This document shows positions 13,099 through 21,585 of a DNA stretch of 24,488 bases, in pieces; position 1 is the first letter of the stretch, and each line of letters starts with the position of its first letter. The notes beneath the pieces were generated by a model that worked only from the letters and a program-made list of their open reading frames with translations, ran no database searches and was not told the DNA's origin. Source of the stretch: HGM11412 sp045536025 (GTDB lineage: Bacteria; Bacillota; Clostridia; Christensenellales; Borkfalkiaceae); the NCBI GenBank assembly GCA_045536025.1, contig JAZSMT010000024.1, forward strand, positions 1 through 24,488, written 5' to 3'. A program made the translations under genes and the position numbers.

Positions 13099-16000
13099 AT
13101 GTTTGAACTTAACAATTTTGATTCTATCCAAATAGGTGTTGCTTCTCCCGAAAAAATCAGACAATGGTCGTACGGTGAAGTAACCAAACCCGAAACTATT
13201 AACTACAGAACTCAAAAACCCGAAAAAGACGGTCTTTACTGCGAGAGAATTTTCGGACCTACTAAGGACTACGAGTGTCACTGTGGTAAATATAAAAGAA
13301 TAAGATACGCGGGTATCGTGTGCGATAAGTGCGGTGTAGAGGTAACCAAGTCTAAAGTTAGACGTGAAAGGATGGGACACATCGAGCTTGCTGCTCCCGT
13401 GTCGCATATCTGGTATTTTAGAGGTATTCCCTCGAAAATCGGCCTTATCTTGGACGTTAGCCCTAAGGCTTTAGAGCAAGTTATTTATTTCGTATCTTAT
13501 ATCGTTTTAGATCCTGGTACGACCGACCTTGAATACAAGCAAGTTATTTCCGATAAGGTATATCACGAATACGTCCAAAAATACGGCGAAGGTAGCTTTA
13601 AAGTAGGTATGGGTGCTGAGTCTATTAAAGAGCTTTTAATGGCTGTTGACCTTGAAAAAGAGTCAAAAGAACTCAAGCAAATTGTAGACGACAATCAATC
13701 TAACCCAAAGAAGGTTAAAGCTATCAAGCGCCTTGAAATCGTAGAGGCGTTTAGAACGGGTGGCGCACGTCCCGAGTGGATGATTATGGACGTTATTCCC
13801 GTAATGCCCCCCGATTTAAGACCTATGGTTCAGCTTGACGGTGGTAGGTTTGCAACGAGCGACCTCAACGATTTATACCGTCGCGTTATCAACAGAAACA
13901 ACCGTTTGAGAAAGCTTATGGAGCTTGGCGCGCCCGATATCATTATCAGGAACGAAAAGAGAATGCTTCAAGAAGCTGTTGACGCGCTTATCGATAACGG
14001 CAAGCGCGGTAAAGCCGTAACTGGCGTTGGCGGAAGAGATTTAAAATCCCTTTCGGCGTTCCTCCGCGGTAAACAAGGTCGTTTCCGTATGAACCTTTTA
14101 GGTAAGCGCGTTGACTATTCTGGTCGTTCGGTTATCGTAGTAGGTCCTGAACTTAAGATTTATCAATGTGGTTTACCAAAAGAAATGGCGATTGAGCTTT
14201 TCAAGCCTTTCGTTATGAAAAAGCTCGTTGAAAACGGCACTTGCCACAACATTAAAAACGCTAAGCGCACGGTTGAAAGAATGAAGCCTTGCGTTTGGGA
14301 TATATTAGAAGAAATTATAAAAGACCACCCCGTGCTTCTCAACCGTGCTCCCACCCTTCACAGGCTTTCTATTCAAGCGTTCGAGCCCGTGCTTATCGAG
14401 GGTAGGGCAATCAAACTCCATCCGCTTGTGTGCGGTGCGTTCAACGCCGACTTCGACGGTGACCAAATGGCAGTTCACGTTCCCCTTTCGGTAGAGGCTC
14501 AAGCAGAGGCAAGGTTCTTGATGCTTTCGTCTAACAACATCTTAAAGCTTTCAGACGGTAAGCCTGTTATGTCGCCCTCGCAAGACATGGTTCTCGGCTG
14601 TTACTACCTAACTATCGTGAGAAAGGCTGAGGGCAAATTCTACGGCGAAAACGCTTATCTCGAGTTTGAAGAAAAGGACGGTAAGTTCTACGCTACCAAC
14701 GCTACTAAGGAAGAGTTTATTGCTTCTAACGAAGTTCTTGACCTTGACGGCAAGATTAAATCTTGCACTTTAACTAGCGTTTCGGGCGAAAAAGTTTATA
14801 ACAACGTTAATAAGTATTATCCGCAATCGTTCATCTCGGAAGACGAGGCGATTATGGCTTATCAAACCAAGCAACTTACGTTGCAGGACGAAATTTACGT
14901 TCGCCGTACGGTTGTAACGCCTGATGGTGAAACGGTTACCGGTAGAATTAAAACTACTTGTGGTAAAATTATCTTTAACGAGCAAATTCCTCAAGATTTA
15001 GGCTTCGTAAAACGCCAAAAACCCGAAGATTATCTTCAATATGAGATTAACAAGCTCGTTAAGAAAGGCGACCTTAAAAAGATTGTTGAAGCTTGCTTCA
15101 AATTTAAATCGGCAAAGTGCGCGGCTGATACGCTTGACTACGTTAAGGCGCTCGGCTACAAATATTCGACCGTAGGTGCAATTACCACCTCGATATTCGA
15201 TATGCAGGTGCCTGAAAAGAAAAAAGATATCTTAGAAAGCGCGTCTGACGAAGTTTTAAAAATTGAAAAGAAATTCAACCGTGGCTTTATCACTGACGAC
15301 GAAAGATATAAAGCGGTGGTTGACGTTTGGACGAGAGCTACCGGCGACGTTACCGACGAGCTTAAGAAAACTCTTGAAAAGTTCAACCCCATCTGGATGA
15401 TGGCTGACTCGGGCGCGCGTGGTTCTATCGACCAAATCAAGCAATTATCAGGTATGCGTGGTCTTATGACCAACCCCAACGGTAAAGTTATTGAAATTCC
15501 CGTTAAATCGTGTTTCCGTGAAGGTCTTACCGTTCTTGAATACTTCACGTCCTCTCACGGTGGTAGAAAGGGCTTAGCAGATACTGCACTTAAGACGGCT
15601 GACTCGGGTTACTTAACCCGTCGTCTCGTTGACGTTTCTCACTCGGTTATCGTTAAGGAAGAGGACTGTTATGCAAGCCTTGGTGAAACTCCCAAGGGGC
15701 TTGACGTTTCGGCAATCAGGGTTGACGGTGAAGACAGACCTGTTGAGAGCTTAGCTGATAGGCTTTCGGGCAGATTTACCGTAACTGACGTTATCAATCC
15801 CAAAACGGGCGAGATTATCGTACCTGCAGACGTTATGATTTCTGAAGAAAAAGCTAAAGAAATTGAAGATGCAGGCATTGAAACGGTTAAAATCAGAAGC
15901 GTATTTACCTGTCGTAGCAAAATCGGCGTATGCGCTAAGTGCTACGGTAAGAACATGAGTAACTTATCCCCCGTTCAAGTGGGCGAGGCAGTTGGTACGA

Positions 16001-16821
16001 TTGCAGCTCAATCAATCGGTGAGCCTGGTACACAGCTTACCATGAGAACGTTCCACACTGGTGGTATAGCGTCTACTGGCGATATCACGATGGGTTTACC
16101 GCGTATTGAAGAGCTTTTCGAAGCGAGAAACCCTGCAGGTCGCGCAGTTTTATGTGAAACTAGCGGTGTAGCGTCAATCGTTATTAAAGATGGGCTTCGC
16201 CACGTAGTCGTTAAGAACGACAAAGTGCAAAAAGATTACCAAATTCCGTTCACAGCTGAGCTTAAGGTTAAAGACGGCGATATCGTAGAGCCGGGCACCG
16301 TACTCACTAGCGGTTCGGTATATCCGCAAGCAATCTTAAAGACCAAGGGTGTTAAAGGCGTTCAAGATTATATCTTGAAAGAAGTTCAAAGAGTATACCG
16401 TTCACAAGGCGTTGAGATTAACGATAAGCACGTTGAAATTATCGTTAGACAAATGCTTAGAAAGGTTCTCGTTCAAGCGAGTGGCGACACTTCGTTCTTG
16501 CCTGGCGAGTACGTTGACGAGTATAGAATTCTTGAAGAAAACAAAAAGGTTATTGAAAACGGCGGTAGACCGGCGATGGTAGAAAGAGTGCTTTTAGGTA
16601 TCACTAAAGCTTCGCTTGCTACTGAAAGCTTCTTGTCGGCAGCGTCCTTCCAAGAAACCACGAGAGTGTTGACTGACGCGGCTATCAAGAACAAAATAGA
16701 CCGCTTAGTAGGTCTTAAAGAAAACATTATAATCGGTAAGCTTATCCCTGCGGGCACAGGCTCTAAGGAATACAAAAACATCTTACCGCAAACGAACGTA
16801 ACAACCACTCAAAACGTTTGA
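13099..16821 (+). CDS. rpoC: RNA polymerase beta' subunit
   Basis: The 1240-residue beta' subunit carries the catalytic magnesium site of RNA polymerase: NADFDGD at residues 449-455, with three Asp ligands. The N-terminal zinc ribbon uses C60, C62, C75 and C78. The second zinc site is C857 with C938, C945 and C948 (CRSKIGVCAKC). The trigger-loop region TMRTFHTGG is present near residue 985. GGGGGA lies about 10 bases before the ATG. It is co-transcribed with rpoB across an 18-base gap. The length and ends look complete. The TGA stop codon is part of the -35 box (TTGACA) of the promoter for the following rpsL operon. Confidence 0.98.
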   Translation: MFELNNFDSIQIGVASPEKIRQWSYGEVTKPETINYRTQKPEKDGLYCERIFGPTKDYECHCGKYKRIRYAGIVCDKCGVEVTKSKVRRERMGHIELAAPVSHIWYFRGIPSKIGLILDVSPKALEQVIYFVSYIVLDPGTTDLEYKQVISDKVYHEYVQKYGEGSFKVGMGAESIKELLMAVDLEKESKELKQIVDDNQSNPKKVKAIKRLEIVEAFRTGGARPEWMIMDVIPVMPPDLRPMVQLDGGRFATSDLNDLYRRVINRNNRLRKLMELGAPDIIIRNEKRMLQEAVDALIDNGKRGKAVTGVGGRDLKSLSAFLRGKQGRFRMNLLGKRVDYSGRSVIVVGPELKIYQCGLPKEMAIELFKPFVMKKLVENGTCHNIKNAKRTVERMKPCVWDILEEIIKDHPVLLNRAPTLHRLSIQAFEPVLIEGRAIKLHPLVCGAFNADFDGDQMAVHVPLSVEAQAEARFLMLSSNNILKLSDGKPVMSPSQDMVLGCYYLTIVRKAEGKFYGENAYLEFEEKDGKFYATNATKEEFIASNEVLDLDGKIKSCTLTSVSGEKVYNNVNKYYPQSFISEDEAIMAYQTKQLTLQDEIYVRRTVVTPDGETVTGRIKTTCGKIIFNEQIPQDLGFVKRQKPEDYLQYEINKLVKKGDLKKIVEACFKFKSAKCAADTLDYVKALGYKYSTVGAITTSIFDMQVPEKKKDILESASDEVLKIEKKFNRGFITDDERYKAVVDVWTRATGDVTDELKKTLEKFNPIWMMADSGARGSIDQIKQLSGMRGLMTNPNGKVIEIPVKSCFREGLTVLEYFTSSHGGRKGLADTALKTADSGYLTRRLVDVSHSVIVKEEDCYASLGETPKGLDVSAIRVDGEDRPVESLADRLSGRFTVTDVINPKTGEIIVPADVMISEEKAKEIEDAGIETVKIRSVFTCRSKIGVCAKCYGKNMSNLSPVQVGEAVGTIAAQSIGEPGTQLTMRTFHTGGIASTGDITMGLPRIEELFEARNPAGRAVLCETSGVASIVIKDGLRHVVVKNDKVQKDYQIPFTAELKVKDGDIVEPGTVLTSGSVYPQAILKTKGVKGVQDYILKEVQRVYRSQGVEINDKHVEIIVRQMLRKVLVQASGDTSFLPGEYVDEYRILEENKKVIENGGRPAMVERVLLGITKASLATESFLSAASFQETTRVLTDAAIKNKIDRLVGLKENIIIGKLIPAGTGSKEYKNILPQTNVTTTQNV

Positions 16822-16846
16822 CATAACCGTTAAAAAATGATAAAAT
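16818..16846 (+). promoter_or_regulatory. Promoter of the str operon, overlapping the rpoC stop codon
   Basis: TTGACA (16818-16823) contains the rpoC TGA (16819-16821). TAAAAT (16841-16846) follows after exactly 17 bases. Transcription would begin near 16853 and give a leader of about 128 bases before rpsL, including the hairpin at 16869-16902. Confidence 0.75.
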
Positions 16847-16868
16847 AACAAAGTTATGTGCTAAAAAA

Positions 16869-16902
16869 CCGTCAAGAACCTTAAAAAATGGGTTTTTGAC
16901 GG
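16869..16902 (+). promoter_or_regulatory. Leader hairpin between rpoC and rpsL
   Basis: CCGTCAAGAACC (16869-16880) pairs with GGTTTTTGACGG (16891-16902) over 12 bases with one G-U pair and a 10-base loop. It is followed only by GGTTTTGG, a poor U-tract. It may be a weak terminator for rpoC transcripts or a structured part of the rpsL leader. A small second hairpin, GCGG/CCGC, lies at about 16931-16943. Confidence 0.55.
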
Positions 16903-16980
16903 GGTTTTGGCTGTAAGTAGCTTCTTTATGCGGGGTAACCGCTTAAGAATATTTTCCGAAAAAAACAAGGAGGTAAAAGT

Positions 16981-17352
16981 ATGCCAACAATCAACCAGCT
17001 TATCAAACAAGGTAGAACAATCGGTCAAGAAAAGAGCAAGTCTCCCATCTTAGACTCTTGTCCGCAGAGAAGAGGCGTGTGCCTTTCGGTTACTACGACT
17101 TCTCCCAAGAAACCTAACTCGGCACTTCGTAAGATTGCAAGAGTTCGTTTGACTAACAAGCAAGAAGGTACCGTTTATATTCCTGGCGAAGGTCACAACC
17201 TTCAAGAGCACAGTTCGGTACTTATCCGTGGCGGAAGGGTTAGAGACCTTCCCGGTGTTCGTTATCATATTATCCGTGGTACTTTGGATACTGCAGGCGT
17301 TGCAAAACGTAAGCAAGCAAGAAGTAAATACGGTGCTAAAAAGCCTAAGTAA
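16981..17352 (+). CDS. rpsL: Ribosomal protein S12
   Basis: S12 is a 30S protein at the decoding site that contributes to translational accuracy. The 123-residue sequence aligns without gaps to E. coli S12 over the central core: CPQRRGVC, PKKPNSALRK and GHNLQEHSSVLIRGGRV. K43, the main streptomycin-resistance position, is unchanged. Position 88 is Arg (codon AGA) in GGRVRDLPGV, where E. coli and most bacteria have Lys. K88R (K87R in mature E. coli numbering) is a classical streptomycin-resistance change. AGGAGG lies 8-10 bases before the ATG. It is the first gene of the str operon (rpsL-rpsG-fusA), with its own promoter overlapping the end of rpoC. Confidence 0.98.
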   Translation: MPTINQLIKQGRTIGQEKSKSPILDSCPQRRGVCLSVTTTSPKKPNSALRKIARVRLTNKQEGTVYIPGEGHNLQEHSSVLIRGGRVRDLPGVRYHIIRGTLDTAGVAKRKQARSKYGAKKPK

Positions 17353-17376
17353 TAATTGACGAACAAACTCAAAAAA

Positions 17377-17491
17377 CCTACTTGTCGGAAAGTATTTTAA
17401 GCACCCGATTTTGTAGGCAGTATACAAGCCTTTTAGGTTTGTAGAAGGTTCACCGCGAAAGCGTGTGATAGCATGCAAGGGTATAACCCTT
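17377..17491 (+). promoter_or_regulatory. Structured spacer RNA between rpsL and rpsG (candidate r-protein control element)
   Basis: At least four hairpins can be drawn. (1) CCTAC (17377-17381) with GTAGG (17413-17417), continued by TCGG (17385-17388) with CCGA (17405-17408). (2) TACAAGCC (17423-17430) with GGTTTGTA (17436-17443) around TTTTA. (3) CACCGC-GAAA-GCGTG at 17451-17465, which has a GNRA-type tetraloop. (4) AAGGGT (17477-17482) with ACCCTT (17486-17491). In E. coli S7 represses the str operon by binding the rpsL-rpsG spacer; a similar role here is an inference. Confidence 0.45.
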
Positions 17492-17517
17492 ATCAAAAAA
17501 TAAAGGAGGATTTAATT

Positions 17518-17988
17518 ATGCCAAGAAGAGGCAGTGTTCCTAAAAGAGACGTTTTGCCTGATCCGATTTACGGTAGCAAGGTAGTAACCAAGCTTGTAAA
17601 CCAGATTATGCTCGACGGTAAGAAAGGAATAGCACAAAGCATTGTTTACGATGCTTTTGAAAAAATGCAACAAAAAACCGGTCAAGAAGCTATTGAACTT
17701 TTCAATCAAGCAATGGCTAACGTAATGCCGGTATTAGAGGTTAAAGCAAGAAGAGTAGGTGGTTCTAACTATCAAGTTCCTATCGAAATTAGACCTGAAA
17801 GAAGACAGACGCTTGCTATTCGCTGGATTGTTCTCAACGCTAAAAAGAGAAGCGAGAGAGAGATGTGCGATAGACTTGCTAACGAACTCTTAGATGCTGC
17901 GAACAACACGGGCGGAGCAGTTAAGAAGAAAGAAGACACCCACAGAATGGCAGAGGCTAACAAAGCGTTTGCACATTACCGCTGGTAG
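17518..17988 (+). CDS. rpsG: Ribosomal protein S7
   Basis: S7 binds the 3' domain of 16S rRNA and starts assembly of the 30S head, close to the tRNA exit site. The 156-residue protein starts MPRRGSVPKRDVLPDPIYGS and contains the conserved RRVGGSNYQVPIEIRPERR and the C-terminal DTHRMAEANKAFAHYRW. I chose the ATG at 17518 because AGGAGG (17504-17509) precedes it at good spacing and the family starts with MPRRG. An in-frame ATG at 17473 would add 15 non-conserved residues and would lie inside the structured spacer. It is the second gene of the str operon, and fusA begins 9 bases after it. Confidence 0.98.
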   Translation: MPRRGSVPKRDVLPDPIYGSKVVTKLVNQIMLDGKKGIAQSIVYDAFEKMQQKTGQEAIELFNQAMANVMPVLEVKARRVGGSNYQVPIEIRPERRQTLAIRWIVLNAKKRSEREMCDRLANELLDAANNTGGAVKKKEDTHRMAEANKAFAHYRW

Positions 17989-17997
17989 GAGTAGATT

Positions 17998-20085
17998 ATG
18001 GCAAGAAAATACGACCTTTTACACACCAGAAACATTGGTATTATGGCTCACATTGACGCCGGTAAGACGACTACGACCGAACGTATTTTATTCTACACGG
18101 GTAAAACGCACAAGCTCGGCGAAACGCACGACGGTGAAGCAACCATGGACTTCATGGTTCAAGAGCAAGAGCGTGGTATAACTATCGCGTCTGCAGCAAC
18201 CACTTGCTACTGGAAGGGTAACCAAATCAACATTATCGATACTCCGGGCCACGTTGACTTCACTATCGAAGTTGAGCGTTCGCTCCGCGTACTTGACGGT
18301 GCGGTTGCAACTTTCTGCGCAAAAGGCGGTGTTGAGCCTCAGTCTGAAACCGTTTGGAGACAGGCTGACAAGTATAAAGTTCCTAGAATAGCTTACGTTA
18401 ACAAGATGGATATCAACGGCGCTAACTATTTCAACGCCGTAGAAATGATGAAAGAGCGTTTACACACCAACGCAGTTCCCATCTGCTTGCCTATCGGTAA
18501 GGAAGATACTTTCAAAGGCATTATCGACCTTGTTGAAAACAACGCTATTATATATAAGGATGACGAAGGTAAGGTATTCGACGTAGTTCCCGTTCCCGCT
18601 GAAGAGGCTGAACTTGCAAGCGAATACAGAAACCAACTTATGGAAATTTGCGCTGAGCAAGAAGACGAACTTATGGAAAAGTTCTTCGAAACTGGTGAAC
18701 TCACTACCGAAGAAATGAAAAGAGCCATAAGAAAGGCAACCATTGCTATGCAAATTACCCCCGTACTTTGCGGTTCATCGTATAAAAACAGAGGTGTACA
18801 ACACCTTATTGACGCGGTTATTGACTATCTTCCCAGCCCCTTAGACGTTGATCACGTTACCGGTATCAACCCCAAGACTGAAAAGGAAGAGGTTAGACGT
18901 TCGGCTGACGACGAGCCGTTTGCAGGCTTAGCGTTCAAAATCGTTGCTGACCCGTTCGTTGGTAAACTTGCTTTCTTTAGAGCTTATTCGGGTACTTTAG
19001 AAAGCGGTTCATACGTATATAACAGCACCAAGGGCAAGAAGGAAAGAGTTGGTAGACTTATGCTTATTCACGCAGCAACTCGTTCCGAACTTGATATGAT
19101 TTATTCGGGCGATATTTGCGCAATCGTAGGTCTTAAAGACACCACTACGGGCGACACGCTTTGCGACGAAGCTCATCCTATCATCCTTGAAAAGATGGAA
19201 TTCCCCGAGCCGGTTATTAAAGTAGCTATCGAGCCTAAGACCAAACAAGGTCAAGACAAAATGACTATGGCTCTTATCAAGCTTGCTGAGGAAGACCCCT
19301 CGTTCAAGTTCTACACCGATAAAGAAACTAGCCAAACCATCATTGCAGGTATGGGCGAGTTACACCTTGAAATTATCGTTGACAGACTTTTAAGAGAGTT
19401 CAAAGTAGAAGCTACCGTAGGTAAACCCCAAGTTGCTTACAGAGAAACTTTCAGAAAAGAAGTGGAGGCTCAAGGTCTTTACAAACGTCAATCGGGTGGT
19501 AAAGGTCAATACGGTGATTGTAAAGTTAGATTTACACCGCTTGAGCCGGGTTCGGGCTTTATGTTCGAAGACGAAACCGTTGGCGGATGTATTCCTAAGG
19601 AATACATTGAACCTGTTAGAAAGGGTATTGAAGAAGCTTCAAAGAACGGTACGCTTGCAGGTTATGAAGTAGTTGACTTCAAGGCAACCGTATTCTACGG
19701 TTCGTATCACGAAGTTGACTCGTCTGAAATGGCGTTCAAGATTGCAGGCTCGCTTGCATTTAAGGAAGCAATGAAGACGGCTAACCCCGTTATCTTAGAG
19801 CCTATTATGAAGGTTGAAATCGTAACGCCCGAAGATTATTTCGGCGACCTTATGGGTAACGTATCTTCACGTCGTGGTAACATCCAAGGCACTGAGGATA
19901 GAAACGGTTCTAAGGTAATTGACGCTCATATTCCTCTTTCTGAAATGTTCGGTTACGCAACCGACCTTCGTTCGAGAACTCAAGGTCGTGGTCAATACAC
20001 CATGCAGTTCGACCACTACGAAGAAGTTCCCAAGTCAGTTTCTGAAAAGATTATCGGCGAAAGAGCTAACAGAAACGCTGAATAA
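17998..20085 (+). CDS. fusA: Translation elongation factor G
   Basis: EF-G is the GTPase that drives translocation of tRNA and mRNA on the ribosome. The 695-residue length is standard. GTP-binding motifs: AHIDAGKTT (residues 17-25), RGITI in switch I (59-63), DTPGH (81-85) and NKMD (135-138). Domains II-V follow, with FKVEATVGKPQVAYRETF leading into domain IV and the C-terminal domain V segment LMGNVSSRRGNIQG. The GGAG of its binding site overlaps the end of rpsG (stop to start is 9 bases), so the two are coupled. tuf follows after 113 bases with its own promoter. Nothing unusual is seen in the sequence. Confidence 0.98.
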   Translation: MARKYDLLHTRNIGIMAHIDAGKTTTTERILFYTGKTHKLGETHDGEATMDFMVQEQERGITIASAATTCYWKGNQINIIDTPGHVDFTIEVERSLRVLDGAVATFCAKGGVEPQSETVWRQADKYKVPRIAYVNKMDINGANYFNAVEMMKERLHTNAVPICLPIGKEDTFKGIIDLVENNAIIYKDDEGKVFDVVPVPAEEAELASEYRNQLMEICAEQEDELMEKFFETGELTTEEMKRAIRKATIAMQITPVLCGSSYKNRGVQHLIDAVIDYLPSPLDVDHVTGINPKTEKEEVRRSADDEPFAGLAFKIVADPFVGKLAFFRAYSGTLESGSYVYNSTKGKKERVGRLMLIHAATRSELDMIYSGDICAIVGLKDTTTGDTLCDEAHPIILEKMEFPEPVIKVAIEPKTKQGQDKMTMALIKLAEEDPSFKFYTDKETSQTIIAGMGELHLEIIVDRLLREFKVEATVGKPQVAYRETFRKEVEAQGLYKRQSGGKGQYGDCKVRFTPLEPGSGFMFEDETVGGCIPKEYIEPVRKGIEEASKNGTLAGYEVVDFKATVFYGSYHEVDSSEMAFKIAGSLAFKEAMKTANPVILEPIMKVEIVTPEDYFGDLMGNVSSRRGNIQGTEDRNGSKVIDAHIPLSEMFGYATDLRSRTQGRGQYTMQFDHYEEVPKSVSEKIIGERANRNAE

Positions 20086-20106
20086 GAGGGAATTTTGAAA
20101 TTTAAC

Positions 20107-20135
20107 TTGACATAAAAGTCGGGTTATTATATACT
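20107..20135 (+). promoter_or_regulatory. Promoter of tuf
   Basis: TTGACA (20107-20112) and TATACT (20130-20135) are 17 bases apart, in the 113-base fusA-tuf gap. The gap is otherwise AT-rich with an A-rich leader, and ends with AAGGAG before the tuf ATG. No terminator is visible between fusA and tuf, so read-through from the str promoter is also likely. Confidence 0.8.
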
Positions 20136-20198
20136 AAAATCAATAAAAAAATTTAAAAATAAAAAAAACAAACATAATTTTTAAGGAGATAAACAATT

Positions 20199-21404
20199 AT
20201 GGCAAAGGCTAAATTCGAAAGAAACAAACCTCACGTAAACATTGGTACTATCGGCCACGTTGACCACGGTAAAACTACTCTTACCGCTGCAATCACCATG
20301 GTACTTGCTGCAAAGGGTGGCGCTGAAAAAATGCGTTACGACCAAATCGACAAAGCACCCGAAGAAAAGGCTCGTGGTATCACGATTAACACTTCTCACG
20401 TTGAATACCAAACCGAGAACAGACACTACGCTCACGTTGACTGTCCCGGCCACGCTGACTACGTTAAGAACATGATTACCGGCGCTGCACAAATGGACGG
20501 TGCAATCTTAGTAGTAGCAGCTACTGACGGTCCGATGCCCCAAACCAGAGAGCATATCCTTCTTGCTCGTCAGGTAGGCGTTCCCTATATCGTAGTATTC
20601 CTTAACAAGACTGACCTTGTTGACGACGAAGAACTTCTTGAGCTCGTTGAAATGGAAGTTAGAGAAATTCTTAGCGAGTATGACTTCCCGGGTGATGATA
20701 CTCCTATTATCAAAGGTTCTGCAGTTAAGGCTCTTGAAGCAGCTATGAACGACAATGCTAGCGATCCTGCTTGTCAATGTATTCTTGACCTTATGGACGC
20801 TGTTGACAGCTATATTCCTAACCCCACTCGTGACGAAGATAAGCCCTTCCTTCTTCCTGTAGAAGACGTATTTACGATTTCTGGTCGTGGTACCGTTGCT
20901 ACTGGTAGAGTAGAAAGAGGTATCGCTAAAGTTGGTGACCCTGTTGATATCATTGGTATCAGACCTGAGAAGAAGACTTCGGTTATTACCGGTCTTGAAA
21001 TGTTCAGAAAGTCGCTTGACGAAGCATACGCTGGTGATAACGTAGGCGCACTCTTAAGAGGCGTTGACAGAACTGACATCGAAAGAGGTCAAGTTGTTGC
21101 TAAACCCGGCACCGTTCAACCCCACACTGAATTCAACGGTCAAGTATACGTACTTACCAAAGAAGAAGGTGGTAGACACACTCCGTTCTTCAACAACTAT
21201 CGTCCTCAATTCTACTTCAGAACTACCGACGTTACCGGAACTATCAAGCTTCCTGAAGGCGTAGAAATGGTTATGCCTGGTGACCACGTTACTATCGACG
21301 TAACCCTTATCACTCCGGTTGCTATGGAAGAAGGTCTCCGCTTCGCTATCCGTGAAGGTGGTAGAACCGTTGGTTCGGGCGCAGTTTCTAAAATTGTTAA
21401 ATAA
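20199..21404 (+). CDS. tuf: Translation elongation factor Tu
   Basis: EF-Tu delivers aminoacyl-tRNA to the ribosome as a GTP complex and is normally one of the most abundant proteins in the cell. The 401-residue protein has GHVDHGKT (19-26), RGITI (59-63), DCPGH (81-85) and NKTD (136-139), then domains II (GRGTVATGRVERG) and III (the ending FAIREGGRTVGSGAVSKIVK). Length is within the usual 393-401 range; extra residues fall in the domain I helix region around NDNASDPACQCI. AAGGAG precedes the ATG. It has its own promoter and is followed by two consecutive hairpins. Whether a second tuf copy exists elsewhere cannot be seen here. Confidence 0.98.
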   Translation: MAKAKFERNKPHVNIGTIGHVDHGKTTLTAAITMVLAAKGGAEKMRYDQIDKAPEEKARGITINTSHVEYQTENRHYAHVDCPGHADYVKNMITGAAQMDGAILVVAATDGPMPQTREHILLARQVGVPYIVVFLNKTDLVDDEELLELVEMEVREILSEYDFPGDDTPIIKGSAVKALEAAMNDNASDPACQCILDLMDAVDSYIPNPTRDEDKPFLLPVEDVFTISGRGTVATGRVERGIAKVGDPVDIIGIRPEKKTSVITGLEMFRKSLDEAYAGDNVGALLRGVDRTDIERGQVVAKPGTVQPHTEFNGQVYVLTKEEGGRHTPFFNNYRPQFYFRTTDVTGTIKLPEGVEMVMPGDHVTIDVTLITPVAMEEGLRFAIREGGRTVGSGAVSKIVK

Positions 21405-21429
21405 TTTAGTTTAACTGAATAACTAACCC

Positions 21430-21467
21430 AAAAGGCTCCCTTGCATAAAAGGAGCCTTTTTTCTTTA
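21430..21467 (+). terminator. Intrinsic terminator of tuf
   Basis: AAAAGGCTCC (21430-21439) pairs with GGAGCCTTTT (21451-21460) around an 11-base loop, followed by a T-rich tract. It lies 26 bases after the tuf stop codon. Confidence 0.88.
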
Positions 21468-21468
21468 T

Positions 21469-21498
21469 AACCTCCCTTTGCTCAAAGGGGGGTTTTAT
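21469..21498 (+). terminator. Second hairpin after tuf (back-up terminator)
   Basis: AACCTCCCTTTG (21469-21480) pairs with CAAAGGGGGGTT (21483-21494), with one G-U pair and a 2-base gap between the arms, and is followed by TTATT. It starts within 10 bases of the first terminator and would insulate tuf from the next operon. Confidence 0.7.
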
Positions 21499-21550
21499 TA
21501 AAAAACGACGTTAATTTATTAATACGTATTAAAAATTTAAGAAAATTCTA

Positions 21551-21579
21551 TTGACAGTAAGTTTTATCTGTGCTAAACT
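21551..21579 (+). promoter_or_regulatory. Promoter of the peptide/surface-protein operon
   Basis: TTGACA (21551-21556) and TAAACT (21574-21579) are 17 bases apart. Transcription would start near 21586, giving a leader of about 160 bases. Confidence 0.65.
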
Positions 21580-21585
21580 AATACT

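Noticed and set aside
17473..17517. 15-codon upstream extension of rpsG
   Set aside because: S7 starts MPRRG in this family, AGGAGG sits just before the ATG at 17518, and the extension would run through the spacer hairpins.
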